DNA of 64,000 nt, from assembly GCF_009859475.1 (NCBI RefSeq), contig NZ_CP044549.1:3658001-3722000 (forward strand). The letters run 5' to 3'. The notes under the pieces are model-generated. The model worked only from the letters and a program-made list of their open reading frames with translations, was not told the DNA's origin and made no database searches. Shown here piece by piece: positions 25,704-33,890 of the stretch (its first letter is position 1; each line of letters starts with the position of its first letter). Source of the stretch: Hydrogenophaga sp. BPS33. GTDB taxonomy: Bacteria > Pseudomonadota > Gammaproteobacteria > Burkholderiales > Burkholderiaceae_C. The position numbers were made by a program, and so were the translations under genes.

Positions 25704-27463
25704 ACGCACGAGACATCCAGAACAACACGGCAGCGGTGGTCGACCCCGTCACTGTCGAGATCATCCGCAACGGCCTCTTCGCCGTGACGGAGGAAATGAA
25801 GACCAACCTCACGCGCACCGCGTACAACCTCATCATCTACGAGGCACTGGACTTCACGGTGGGCCTGTTCACCAAGGAAGGCGACACGGTCTCCATCGGC
25901 CTGGGTCTGCCCATGTTCATCCGGGGCATGGCCGAGACGGTGAAGGCGAAGATCCAACACTTCGGCTACGACAACATCAAACCGGGCGACATCCTCGTCA
26001 CCAACGACGCGTACACCACCGGCAGCCACCTGAACCACTTCACCTTCACCATGCCGGTGTTCCACGAAGGCCGGCTCGAAGGCTTCACCTGCTGCATGGC
26101 GCACTGGCTGGACGTGGGCGGCACACTGGGCAACGTGACCACCGACATCTTCAGCGAAGGCATTCAGATCCCGATCGTGAAGTACCAGCGCGAAGGTGTG
26201 GTCAACCAGGACCTGATCGACATCATCGCGATGAACGTGCGCATGCCCGAACGCGCGCTGGGCGACCTGCGCGCGCAGATCACCGCCATCACCACCGGCC
26301 AGCGCCGCTACGTGGAACTGCTGCAGCGCTATGGCGCCGACGCAGTGAACGGCTCCATTCGCCAGATCATGGATTCGAGCGAAGCCGTGGCGCGCAAGAA
26401 CACGCTCTCGATTCCCGATGGCGTGTACGAAGCCGAGTCCTACATGGACGACGACGGCCTGGAGATCGGCAAGCGCATTCCCATCCGCGTGAAGGTCACC
26501 GTGAGCGGCGACGAGATGACGGTCGACCTGTCGGACGTGAGCAAGCAGGTGCGCGGCTTCTACAACTCCGGCTTTACCACCGGCATTGCCTGCGCGCAGG
26601 TGGCCTACAAGTGCCTCACCACGCCCACCGACTACCCGGTGAACGACGGCAGCTTCCGCTCGCTCAAGGTGGTGATGCCCATGGGCACGGTGATCAGCGC
26701 CGAGCGCCCCTACCCGATGCGCGTCTGGATGACCTTCCCGATGACGGTGATCGACACCATCTTCAAGGCCCTAGCGCCGGCCATTCCGGACCGCGCCATC
26801 GCCGGCCACCACGCCGACCTGGTATTCCCCAACATCCACGGCATCTCGCCGGAAGATGGCCGCCTGTTCATCGTCGGCATCGGCCCGCTGGGTGGCGGCT
26901 GGGGTGCGAAGAGCTCGGAAGACGGCGTGTCCGTCACCGTCTGCATCAACGACGGCGACACCCACAACAGCCCGACCGAACAGCTCGAAGCCAAGTACCC
27001 GGTGCTGGTAGAGAAATACGAGATCCGCCAGGACAGCGCGGGCGCCGGCCAGTACCGGGGCGGCCTGGGCGCGGAGATGGTGGTGCAGGCGCTCTCGCCC
27101 TTCACCGTCACCACCCGCATCGACCGCGTGCACTGCAAGCCCTGGGGCCTGGAAGGTGGCGGCGACGCCATGGGCAACGGCCTGGCCGTGCGCCACAAGG
27201 GTGTGTGGAAGGAAGACCACCTCAATGCCAAGATCTTCAACGTGCGGCTGGAACGCGGCGACGCCTACAAGATGCTCTCGGGCGGCGGCGGCGGCTTCGG
27301 CAGCCCGCTGGACCGCGAGGCCGAGAAGGTGGCCGAAGACGTGCGTGAAGGTTATGTGAGCGCCGAGGTGGCGCGCGAGGTCTATCGCGTGGCGCTGAAC
27401 GCGCAGCAACAGGTGGACACCGTCGCCACCGCCCAACTGCGCGCTGCGGCAGCGCAGGCCTGA
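25700..27463 (+). CDS. hyuB: Hydantoinase/oxoprolinase subunit B (HyuB family)
   Basis: This 587-residue catalytic-type subunit pairs with HyuA. It starts with VDPVTVEIIRNGLFAVTEEM, the usual family N-terminus. Conserved segments DILVTNDAYTTGSHLNHFTF (about residue 95) and the Gly-rich C-terminus LSGGGGGFGSPLDRE follow. Its start overlaps the hyuA stop. A 126-residue small protein begins two bases after its stop, and a CobW-type metallochaperone follows. That order suggests the enzyme may need a metal delivered by the GTPase, which is inference. Confidence 0.92.
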   Translation: MNARDIQNNTAAVVDPVTVEIIRNGLFAVTEEMKTNLTRTAYNLIIYEALDFTVGLFTKEGDTVSIGLGLPMFIRGMAETVKAKIQHFGYDNIKPGDILVTNDAYTTGSHLNHFTFTMPVFHEGRLEGFTCCMAHWLDVGGTLGNVTTDIFSEGIQIPIVKYQREGVVNQDLIDIIAMNVRMPERALGDLRAQITAITTGQRRYVELLQRYGADAVNGSIRQIMDSSEAVARKNTLSIPDGVYEAESYMDDDGLEIGKRIPIRVKVTVSGDEMTVDLSDVSKQVRGFYNSGFTTGIACAQVAYKCLTTPTDYPVNDGSFRSLKVVMPMGTVISAERPYPMRVWMTFPMTVIDTIFKALAPAIPDRAIAGHHADLVFPNIHGISPEDGRLFIVGIGPLGGGWGAKSSEDGVSVTVCINDGDTHNSPTEQLEAKYPVLVEKYEIRQDSAGAGQYRGGLGAEMVVQALSPFTVTTRIDRVHCKPWGLEGGGDAMGNGLAVRHKGVWKEDHLNAKIFNVRLERGDAYKMLSGGGGGFGSPLDREAEKVAEDVREGYVSAEVAREVYRVALNAQQQVDTVATAQLRAAAAQA

Positions 27464-27464
27464 C

Positions 27465-27845
27465 ATGGACGCCGTCGCCGTGGCAACCGACCCGCGCGCT
27501 GCCCACCTGCTCGGGCTGTGGAGCCGCCTGAGCGCCCAGCACGTCACGCTGGGTTCGGGCTGCGGCTGTGGTGTGGGTGGCGTGAGCGTGTCGCTGCAGG
27601 ACTTCGAGCTCGACATCGCCGACTACCTCTGGGCCGAAAGCGAACGCCTGGGCGAGAAGAGCGTGGAAGCCTTCCTGCTGCTGCCGGGTCCCATCCACGA
27701 GCAAGGCCAGGCGGTGATGCGCCTGCTCACGCGGCTCGAAGCGGGTGAAGCCGATGAGCGCGACGCCGACTGGTTGCTGACGCGCCTGGCGCGCACGCTC
27801 GAATCGTTTGCCAAATTGCACGGCCCCATGGGCACCGCCGCATGA
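27465..27845 (+). CDS. Small protein of unknown function with a GSGCGCG motif
   Basis: I do not recognise this 126-residue protein. It has one striking motif, LGSGCGCGVGGVSVSLQDFE near residue 31, with two Cys two residues apart; this could bind a metal or be modified. The rest is acidic and helical. It starts 2 bases after hyuB and its stop overlaps the CobW start (ATGA), so it is translated with them. The tight linkage suggests a role as an accessory subunit, maturation factor or metal-site protein of the HyuAB enzyme. No signal peptide or membrane span is present. Confidence 0.75.
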   Translation: MDAVAVATDPRAAHLLGLWSRLSAQHVTLGSGCGCGVGGVSVSLQDFELDIADYLWAESERLGEKSVEAFLLLPGPIHEQGQAVMRLLTRLEAGEADERDADWLLTRLARTLESFAKLHGPMGTAA

Positions 27846-28888
27846 AAACCGTGCCTTCACTGGTCCCGGTGACCGTGCTCACCGGCTTCCTCGGCAGCGG
27901 CAAAACCACCCTGCTCAACCGCCTGCTGCGCGAACCCGGCATGCACGGCACGGCCGTGGTCATCAACGAATTCGGCGCCGTGGGCCTGGACCACGACCTG
28001 ATCGACCACACCGAAGAGAACATGGTCCTGCTGGCCAACGGCTGCATCTGCTGCACCATCCGCGGCGACCTGGTCGAGGCCTTCGAACGCCTGGCACAAA
28101 CGCCCGCCGCGTTGAACGGCGAACTGCGCCATGTGGTGCTGGAGACCACCGGCCTGGCCGACCCCGCGCCCATCCTGCACACGCTGATGGGCGATGCGCG
28201 CCTGCACGGCGCCTGGCGCCTGGCCGGCGTGGCCTGCACGGTGGACTGCTACCACGCCATGGCCACGCTGGACCACCACCCCGAGGCCGTGAAGCAAGTG
28301 GCCGTGGCCGACCGGTTGCTGCTCACCAAGACCGACCTACAGCCCGCGCCCGAGGCACTGCTGAAACGTCTGCAAGACATCAACCCCCTGGCCGAGATCC
28401 GCACCGACGCCGATGGCGCGTTGAGCGCGCTGCAGGCCTTGCTGGTGCGCCCGGCCGCCGCCTTCAACGCCCTGCCCGACGCGGGGGGGCGCTCCAGCTT
28501 CTTCCCCGCGTCGGCGTCCGGCAACGGCGCCGGTGCCAGCCACCACGACGACCGCATCCGCTCGCACGTGATCCTGCGCGAGCGACCCCTCTCGCGCGAA
28601 GGGTTCTTCGCCTGGCTCGACATGATCGCGAAGCTGCGCGGCGACGATCTGCTGCGCGTCAAAGGCATCGTGCACCTGGACGACGACCCCGAGCACCCGT
28701 TGGTGATCCACGGCGTGCAGCACCTGTTCCACCCGCCCGAGACGCTGCCCCATTGGCCCAGCGACGACCGGCGCACGCGCATCGTGTTCATCACGCGCGG
28801 CATCGATGTGGAAGACATCGACGCCACGCTCCGCGTTTTCGAACGGCGCCGCCCGCGCACCGCCGTTCCTTCCCCTCAACCCGATTGA
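27842..28888 (+). CDS. CobW/YjiA-family G3E GTPase, probable metallochaperone
   Basis: The 348-residue protein has the full G3E GTPase set: Walker A GFLGSGKTTLLN near residue 16, INEFGAVGLD, the metal-binding CxCC motif in NGCICCTIRGDL near residue 64, Walker B-type ETTGLADP, and TKTDL in place of NKxD. A C-terminal CobW domain starts near residue 235. Members insert or deliver zinc, cobalt, nickel or iron to partner enzymes. The gene overlaps the small GCGC protein and lies in the HyuAB operon, so these are plausible clients. A His-His-Asp-Asp patch precedes the C-terminal domain. Confidence 0.9.
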   Translation: MKTVPSLVPVTVLTGFLGSGKTTLLNRLLREPGMHGTAVVINEFGAVGLDHDLIDHTEENMVLLANGCICCTIRGDLVEAFERLAQTPAALNGELRHVVLETTGLADPAPILHTLMGDARLHGAWRLAGVACTVDCYHAMATLDHHPEAVKQVAVADRLLLTKTDLQPAPEALLKRLQDINPLAEIRTDADGALSALQALLVRPAAAFNALPDAGGRSSFFPASASGNGAGASHHDDRIRSHVILRERPLSREGFFAWLDMIAKLRGDDLLRVKGIVHLDDDPEHPLVIHGVQHLFHPPETLPHWPSDDRRTRIVFITRGIDVEDIDATLRVFERRRPRTAVPSPQPD

Positions 28889-28912
28889 CCCGAGAACCCA
28901 AAGGAGACAAGC

Positions 28913-29887
28913 ATGAGATTGAAGCACTGGATAACCGGCCTGGCACTCGCGGCCGTGAGCGTGGTACCCGCCCTGGCGCAGGGCGGCGGCAAGTTCCCCG
29001 ACAACATGATCCGGATCGTCGTGCCGTTCGCGGCCGGCGGTGGTGTCGACGCCGCTGCCCGCCTGCTGGCCCGGCAATTGCAGACCGATCTGAACGTGAA
29101 CGTCGTGGTGGACAACCGCACCGGCGGCAGCGGCACCATCGGTGGCAAATCCGTGCAGGTTGCGCCCGCCGATGGCTACACCCTGCTGTTCTCCGCCGCC
29201 ACGCACGTGCTGGCCAGCCACGTGCTCGCCACGCCACCGTATGACCCGGTGACCGATTTCGCGCCCGTGGCGCGCGTGGGCGAAGCGCCGCTGCTCATCG
29301 TGATCCCGCCCAACGCACCGCAGAAGAACCTGCGCGAGGTGGTCGACGCCGCCAGCAAACCCGGTGTCAGCTGGAACGCCGCCATTCCCGCTCTGGGCGC
29401 GCCCAGCCACCTGGCCACGCTGCTGCTGGCCAAACAGGCCAAGCTGAACCTCTCCATGACGCCGTACCGGGGCACTGCACCCGCCGCGACCGACGTGGCC
29501 GGTGGCCATGTGCAGCTGCTGGTCGATTCCATCATCTCGCTGCAACCCATGGCCAAGGGGGGGCGTGTAAAGCCCATCGCGCAAACCTCGGCCAAGCGCA
29601 GCAGCGTGGCGCCCGAAGTGCCCACCGCTGCCGAGAGCGGCTACCCTGGTCTGGTGTATGTGTCGTGGTACGGTCTGTGGGCCCCCAAAGGCACGCCCGA
29701 TGAACGCGTGCAGTTCCTCAACAGGGCGGTGAACAAGGCCGTGTCAGAACTGGCCAAGGCCGGCTCGTTCGCCACCATCGGGGTCGAGCCGGTGACCGAA
29801 TCGGTGGAGCAGTTCCGCAAGTACATCACCGCCGATGTGGCGCAGAGCGCTGAGCTGCTGAAGGGCGCGGGCTTCAAGCCGGAGTGA
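28913..29887 (+). CDS. Bug/TctC-family tripartite tricarboxylate receptor
   Basis: This 324-residue periplasmic receptor has a signal peptide (residues 1-22, ending VPALAQ). The Bug signature is present: IRIVVPFAAGGGVDAAARLL, then VVVDNRTGGSGTIG and VAPADGYTLLF. Bug proteins bind carboxylates or other small acids, usually working with a TctAB membrane pair, which is absent here. AAGGAGA precedes the ATG. It is the last gene of the FAH-HyuAB-CobW operon, so it probably scavenges the operon's substrate. It is one of several Bug receptors in the window. Confidence 0.92.
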   Translation: MRLKHWITGLALAAVSVVPALAQGGGKFPDNMIRIVVPFAAGGGVDAAARLLARQLQTDLNVNVVVDNRTGGSGTIGGKSVQVAPADGYTLLFSAATHVLASHVLATPPYDPVTDFAPVARVGEAPLLIVIPPNAPQKNLREVVDAASKPGVSWNAAIPALGAPSHLATLLLAKQAKLNLSMTPYRGTAPAATDVAGGHVQLLVDSIISLQPMAKGGRVKPIAQTSAKRSSVAPEVPTAAESGYPGLVYVSWYGLWAPKGTPDERVQFLNRAVNKAVSELAKAGSFATIGVEPVTESVEQFRKYITADVAQSAELLKGAGFKPE

Positions 29888-29923
29888 GGCCAACGCGCCC
29901 GGGTCTACAGGCTGTCCCAGGCC

Positions 29924-31235
29924 TTACAGACCCGCGCCCGCCAGCGCCGCCGCGCGCCCACGCTGCATGTTCACCGGCATGAGCAACGCCAACCCGGCGA
30001 CGAACAGCACGGCCGTGAACCCGATCGCCAGACGCTGGTTGCCCCCGGTCATCCAGGTAATGGCGCCGTAGCTCAAAGGGCCCACGATACTCGCCACGCG
30101 CGTGGCAAACGTCCACAAGCCGAAGAACTCAGCCAACTGCGCGGGCGGCGCCAGCATGCCGGCCATCGCACGGCCCGAAGACTGGCTCGCCCCCATGCAC
30201 ACCCCGGCAATTGCGGCGGCGTACCAGAAACCGCCCTTGGTGGTGGTAAGCGCGGCGATGATGCAGGTCGCCACCCAGCCCACCAGGGTGATGCCCAGCG
30301 CCAGCTTGTGGCCCAGGCGGTCCTGCCAATAGCCGAAGGCGAATGCGCCCAGGGCAGCAGCGATGTTGAGCACGAAGATCAGCACCATGGTTTCCTGCTG
30401 CACGAAACCAATCACCTGCTCGGCGTAGATGGCCGCCAGCGTGATCGCCACCGCCACCCCGCCCTGGTAGGCCGCCACGCAGGCCAGCAGCCACATGAAG
30501 TCCTTGTAGCGGCGCGCCTCGAGGAAGGTGTGTTGCAACTGGCGCAGCGACTCGCGCCAGCCCGCCACGCCCGAGGTGTGCGACAAGGGTTGCGCGCGCT
30601 CGCGCAGCAGCGCGAGCGTGAACAAGGCCGCCACCGCAAAGAAAGACGGCCGCCGTGATGAGCATGGTCACCGGTACGAACTGGGCCGCCTTCTGACCCT
30701 GCGCCTGCGCCCACAACACGTAGGCCAGGCTCAGCCCCAAGGCCAGCATGCCGCCCACATAGCCCAGACTCCAGCCCCAACCGCTCACACGGCCCAGGGA
30801 CGCGGGGCGCGCCAGCTCCGGCAGAAAGGCCGCCGCCAGCGACTCGCCCCAGGCAAAAAACACGTTGGAGAGCACGATCAGCAGCATGCCCAGCGCCACC
30901 GCACCCGGCTCCACCAGGCCCAGCGCCGCCGTCGCCAGCACACAGCCCAGGGCGGTCAACATCAGCAGCCGCTTCTTCGCCGCGTGGCGGTCCGCCCAAG
31001 CCCCCATGGCCGGAATGGTGAACATCACGATCAGGTGCGACAGGCTCAGCGCTGCGGTCCACGCAAACGTGGCCCAGTCGGCGCCACCGGCGACCGCCCC
31101 CACGAAGTAAGCCGCGAACACCGCCGTCAGTACCACCGTGGTGTAGCCCGAGTTGGCGAAGTCGAACATCGCCCAGCCAAACACCTCGCGCTTGCGCACG
31201 CCGGGGTTGAGGGCATCGGTGGAGAAAAATGCCAT
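29924..31235 (-). pseudogene. MFS transporter (UMF1-like), frameshifted
   Basis: The gene starts well (ATG with GGGAG ribosome site, then KREVFGWAMFDFANSGYTTV, the UMF1-type N-terminus). It encodes about six membrane helices and then shifts frame at about 30641-30645. There the coding strand reads GTCTTTCTTTGCG, where removing one T restores VFFAVAALFTLALLRERAQ and the rest of a normal 12-helix transporter down to 29924. The two parts together equal one protein of about 436 residues. Either a real inactivating insertion or a one-base sequencing error would explain this. Transport substrate is unknown; the gene faces the HyuAB operon end to end. Confidence 0.8.
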
Positions 31236-31327
31236 GCAGACTCCCAATGGCGGGTCTCGGTCGCCCGCGCTGCCCGGAGTCTAGTCGGTGTGGTCGGCAG
31301 GCCCGAAACGGGCTGCGCAAGCCGGAT

Positions 31328-31951
31328 TCAGTGCAGGTGGCGCGGCTTGCGCGGGCCGCCATGGCCCGACTGCCCGCCGTGGCCACGCGGCGGCTTGCCG
31401 AGTTGCATGGAGTTCACCAGGGCGTCAAAGCGCTGGGTGAAGAGCTTGTCGATCGCGCCGACGACCTCGCCGAGTTCGGTGGCATCGAAATGGCGCTCCA
31501 TGATGTGCATCACGTCCTGCACCAGCAGGTCGCGTTGCACCTGCATGATGGCCGCTGGCGTCGGGCCGACAAAACACATCACGAAGTCGTCGCGCGCCTC
31601 GTCTTCCGCGCTCTCGTCTTCCTCGTCGAACTCGGCATCGTAGAAAGACACTTCCAGCGGTGCGCCGGCCGAGGCGATTTCGTTCAGGCCCATGCAGGCT
31701 TCTTCCATCACCTGGCGGAAGTCTTCATCGCCTGGAACGGTCCAGCAGATCTGCAGCACATGGGCCTCGGCGTCGAAGCGGATGCCCGGTTCGTCTTCGT
31801 AGCTGCTCTCGGCGGCGGCCGCCAGGGAACGGGCGCCCGCGTACTGCCAAACGGGTTTGAGCGCATCCTGGATCTGGGCATAGGCCACGTCCTCGCGCAA
31901 GGGAACGTCTCCATGCACATGGATTTCGAAGGGCGCGTTGAATCGGGTCAT
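31328..31951 (-). CDS. Conserved hypothetical acidic protein (DUF6806-like)
   Basis: The 207-residue protein has no motif I can assign to a reaction. The middle (about residues 100-125) is very acidic, with a run of Glu/Asp around FDEEDESAEDEARDDF. The C-terminus is Gly, His and Arg rich (PRGHGGQSGHGGPRKPRHLH). No signal peptide or membrane span is seen. The internal ATG at 31951 gives a better N-terminus (MTRFNAPFEIHVHGDV) than the upstream one. It is the last host gene before the integrated element. The family assignment is from memory and uncertain. Confidence 0.65.
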   Translation of the reverse strand: MTRFNAPFEIHVHGDVPLREDVAYAQIQDALKPVWQYAGARSLAAAAESSYEDEPGIRFDAEAHVLQICWTVPGDEDFRQVMEEACMGLNEIASAGAPLEVSFYDAEFDEEDESAEDEARDDFVMCFVGPTPAAIMQVQRDLLVQDVMHIMERHFDATELGEVVGAIDKLFTQRFDALVNSMQLGKPPRGHGGQSGHGGPRKPRHLH

Positions 31952-31997
31952 GGGAAACTCACTGTAGCGGCGAACCCGCAAAAATCCTAGGGTGGCG

Positions 31998-32052
31998 TGG
32001 TGCCTCGAGGCGGACTTGAACCGCCAAGTCTTGCGACGGGGGATTTTAAGTC
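31998..32052 (-). pseudogene. 3' half of the host tRNA-Leu(UAA), split by the element
   Basis: Read on the minus strand this holds the 3' anticodon-stem strand, a short variable arm (GTC-GCAA-GAC), the T arm GGCGG-TTCAAGT-CCGCC, the acceptor strand TCGAGGC, discriminator A and CCA. It begins inside the anticodon loop at the 11-bp core shared with the right end of the element. The matching 5' half (acceptor GCCTCGA) is 16.2 kb away at 48241-48281. The sequence on the element side of the core does not supply a replacement 5' half, so this gene is broken. Confidence 0.88.
32042..32052. repeat. Left attachment core (11 bp)
   Basis: GATTTTAAGTC is repeated exactly at 48241-48251. It corresponds to the anticodon loop and part of the stem of the split tRNA-Leu. 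The two copies mark the crossover of the integrase and the limits of the element. Confidence 0.85.
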
Positions 32053-32168
32053 TATATCTAACTCAACCCGGCACCATGGAACACGCGTAAGCACTTGATT
32101 TTGCTAGGTTTCCAGTGTGCAGCGCTGCGCTGCGTGGTGCCGAATTGTCTCACACGGTGGTCACTTGC

Positions 32169-32186
32169 TACGCACGGTTTACGCAC
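32169..32186. repeat. Direct repeats TACGCAC at left end, candidate integrase arm sites
   Basis: TACGCAC occurs at 32169-32175 and 32180-32186, one helical turn apart. The same pair occurs near the right end at 48185-48191 and 48195-48201, next to the integrase gene. Paired short repeats flanking both cores are what tyrosine integrases use as arm-type sites. Confidence 0.5.
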
Positions 32187-32209
32187 CGGGTATCATGCCT
32201 AGCAGCCTT

Positions 32210-32296
32210 GCGCGGGTGGCGAAATCGGTAGACGCCCGAGACTTAAAATCTCGTATCCGTAAGGGTGTGCGGGTTCGATCCCCGCCCCGCGCACCA
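32210..32296 (+). tRNA. tRNA-Leu(UAA), element-borne
   Basis: An intact 87-nt type II tRNA with encoded CCA. The acceptor stem is GCGCGGG/CCCGCGC. The anticodon arm is CGAGA-CTTAAAA-TCTCG, giving anticodon UAA. The long variable arm is typical of Leu, and the T arm is GCGGG-TTCGATC-CCCGC. It lies 158 bases inside the left boundary of the element and reads UUA (and UUG by wobble) codons, the same set as the host tRNA-Leu the element has broken. Its sequence differs clearly from the host gene in stems and variable arm, so it is not a simple duplicate. Confidence 0.96.
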
Positions 32297-32303
32297 TTGA
32301 AAA

Positions 32304-32319
32304 AGGCCCCGAAGGGCCT
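32304..32319 (-). terminator. Intrinsic terminator for the leftmost minus-strand genes
   Basis: Read on the minus strand, AGGCCC-TTCG-GGGCCT is followed by TTTTT. It lies 13 bases beyond the stop of the last minus-strand gene and just past the end of the plus-strand tRNA-Leu. It should stop transcription of the element's small-gene operon before it runs antisense through the tRNA. Confidence 0.75.
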
Positions 32320-32331
32320 CGCCGAGGGGCG

Positions 32332-32661
32332 TCACGCGGCCTCAGGCGCGACAAGCTGTGCGTTGGCAAGATGTAGCAGCACCGATGCCGCATACAACAA
32401 CTGGTCGTCGATGTCGGCATTGACCTTGTCAATGAGGTCGGCCAGGCAGCCAATCCGCACGAAGGCAGCCGATTGCGCATCGCGCGCGCCCTCCTTCATC
32501 GCGGCTTCCGCGTGCGAGAGTAGCCCCTCCGCGGCATGCTGCAACGAAAGGATGACATCGCTGTCTCGCTCGATTGCTGAGGCTTTGAGAGCGGCGATTG
32601 CGTTGTAGATGTTGCTCAGGCTGTCCAAAAGTCCGGCGTGGTCTAGAGTGATCTCAGCCAT
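32332..32661 (-). CDS. Unknown small element protein, 109 residues
   Basis: The protein is helical and rich in Ala and Leu, with no recognised motif. The ATG at 32661 is supported by a GGAGGTG ribosome site. It overlaps the preceding gene by 8 bases, so both are translated from one message, which ends at the hairpin just downstream. No membrane segment or Cys cluster. It may be a satellite accessory protein; there is no sequence basis to say more. Confidence 0.6.
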   Translation of the reverse strand: MAEITLDHAGLLDSLSNIYNAIAALKASAIERDSDVILSLQHAAEGLLSHAEAAMKEGARDAQSAAFVRIGCLADLIDKVNADIDDQLLYAASVLLHLANAQLVAPEAA

Positions 32662-33037
32662 GCTGCACCTCCAACGCTTCTCGGTTGCCCTCAGTGGTGC
32701 TGATCTGTTGCCCCATGGCGTGCAAATGGAGGCGGCACAGGTGCAGCAGGCTCTCGCATGCAAAGGCCAAACTGTCAGCGCATCCCGCGCCACCGCAATA
32801 TTGGGAGACGGAATGCAGCAACGCATCGACGCACTGGCCGGCGCGATCGACTTGTTCGCGGCCGCACTGCGACATTGCCAGATCGACGCTGGTCAGAGTG
32901 GCCTCGGACATGAGGCGCAGTCCCAACAGCTCGGGGCCGCTTTCTGCGTTGGGAGCGTCAATGGCCATGAGACATGCAAGCGCCTGATCGATGCACGAGT
33001 AGGCGTCGCCAAATCGATCCAGATTTTCGATAGCCAT
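32654..33037 (-). CDS. Unknown small element protein, 127 residues
   Basis: A helical protein with seven or more Cys, clustered as CGGAGCADSLAFACESLLHLC in its second half, shortened here to note the spaced Cys pattern near residues 85-105. The start at 33037 has an AGGAGG site. It follows another small gene with one base between and overlaps the next by 8 bases. I do not recognise the family. The Cys residues could bind metal, but they do not form an obvious finger. Confidence 0.6.
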   Translation of the reverse strand: MAIENLDRFGDAYSCIDQALACLMAIDAPNAESGPELLGLRLMSEATLTSVDLAMSQCGREQVDRAGQCVDALLHSVSQYCGGAGCADSLAFACESLLHLCRLHLHAMGQQISTTEGNREALEVQHG

Positions 33038-33038
33038 C

Positions 33039-33350
33039 TCAAGCCTCCTTACCTGCGCCGGCGAAGGCCCGGCCGTAGTTCCAGCAATCGTGATTGCCAA
33101 TGATTGCGCCGCCAGGGCGCGCCGCGTTGTCTGCCATACCGCCGATGTACGTGGCAAGCATTTTCCCGGCGTCGATCAGGTTTGTGACCTGATGCTCTTC
33201 AGCCTCGATCGCCTCAATCAGTACGTTTCTGAGCGTATCGCAGCAGCCGGCGATCCTTTCAAGAACTATTCGGTACTGCTCGGCAGTGAGTGCATTTGAA
33301 TGCCTTGCGAGATCTGCAGGGGTGGCGGGGATAGACTTCAAGGTAGCCAT
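33039..33350 (-). CDS. Unknown small element protein, 103 residues
   Basis: A helical, acidic protein containing IAGCCDTLRNVLIEAIEAEE near residue 34, with adjacent Cys. It is the first of three tightly packed small genes. A long perfect palindrome lies about 90 bases upstream of its start and may control this small operon. It has no membrane span, and no family assignment is possible from sequence alone. Confidence 0.6.
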   Translation of the reverse strand: MATLKSIPATPADLARHSNALTAEQYRIVLERIAGCCDTLRNVLIEAIEAEEHQVTNLIDAGKMLATYIGGMADNAARPGGAIIGNHDCWNYGRAFAGAGKEA

Positions 33351-33437
33351 GATGTGCGGTCCTTTCAGAGTTGCACGTTTTGGTCAGACGGTCCTTGGTG
33401 TTCCCGCACCTTGGGCCGTCGCTTTTTGCCTCAGACA

Positions 33438-33463
33438 AGGATGTGGAAAATTTTCCACATCCT
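33438..33463. promoter_or_regulatory. 26-bp perfect palindrome, candidate operator
   Basis: Each 13-base arm reads AGGATGTGGAAAA followed directly by its complement, with no spacer. It lies between a 63-residue element gene and the three-gene small operon, upstream of the latter. A spacer-free palindrome of this length is more like a protein-binding site than a terminator. The XRE regulator of the element is one candidate binder. Confidence 0.5.
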
Positions 33464-33481
33464 CCGCCCCGAGGCACGGCG

Positions 33482-33673
33482 TTATTCCTTTGGCTCCTTG
33501 GCCTTGTCGATCTTCTCGCGCACCCAGGGCGCGCCGCCCAGCCGCTTCAGCTTGTCGCGCTGCGGCCCGGTCATCTTGATCGAGACGGGGTCCATGGCTT
33601 CACTTTGTTCCTTCGGCTTGCGGCCTGCGCCTGGGCGTGAGCCACCTCTGCCACTTGGTTTGCTGTTTTCCAT
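33482..33673 (-). CDS. Small Gly/Arg-rich element protein with a GGSRPGAGRKPK motif
   Basis: This 63-residue protein starts with MENSKPSGRGGSRPGAGRKP. That Gly-Arg-Pro-rich head occurs in many phage-encoded small DNA-binding proteins and terminase small subunits. The rest contains a MTGPQRDKLKRLGGAPWVRE helix. A second element protein (38324-38644) carries the same motif. DNA binding is likely; the specific role is not known. Confidence 0.6.
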   Translation of the reverse strand: MENSKPSGRGGSRPGAGRKPKEQSEAMDPVSIKMTGPQRDKLKRLGGAPWVREKIDKAKEPKE

Positions 33674-33890
33674 TTGATTAATCGTATTACCAATAATCAA
33701 AAAGCGCAAACTGTTTTTTCGGCGGCCGATGAGCGGGTCCCCATGATCGGCGGTGTTTGAGGCCCACCGTGAAAAACTACGCGGACGGAAGCACCTGCAA
33801 CCGAACAGAATCTCTTCGATGTGAAAGTCTCCGGTGAGACGGGGATCTACCTGCATCGTGTGGGCGGGCCATTCACGACGAGGAAGAGCT

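Noticed and set aside
24188..27463. 1,091-residue plus-strand frame that includes hyuB
   Set aside because: Only the part from 25700 onward (hyuB) is protein-like; the first 500 residues are the shifted frame of hyuA.
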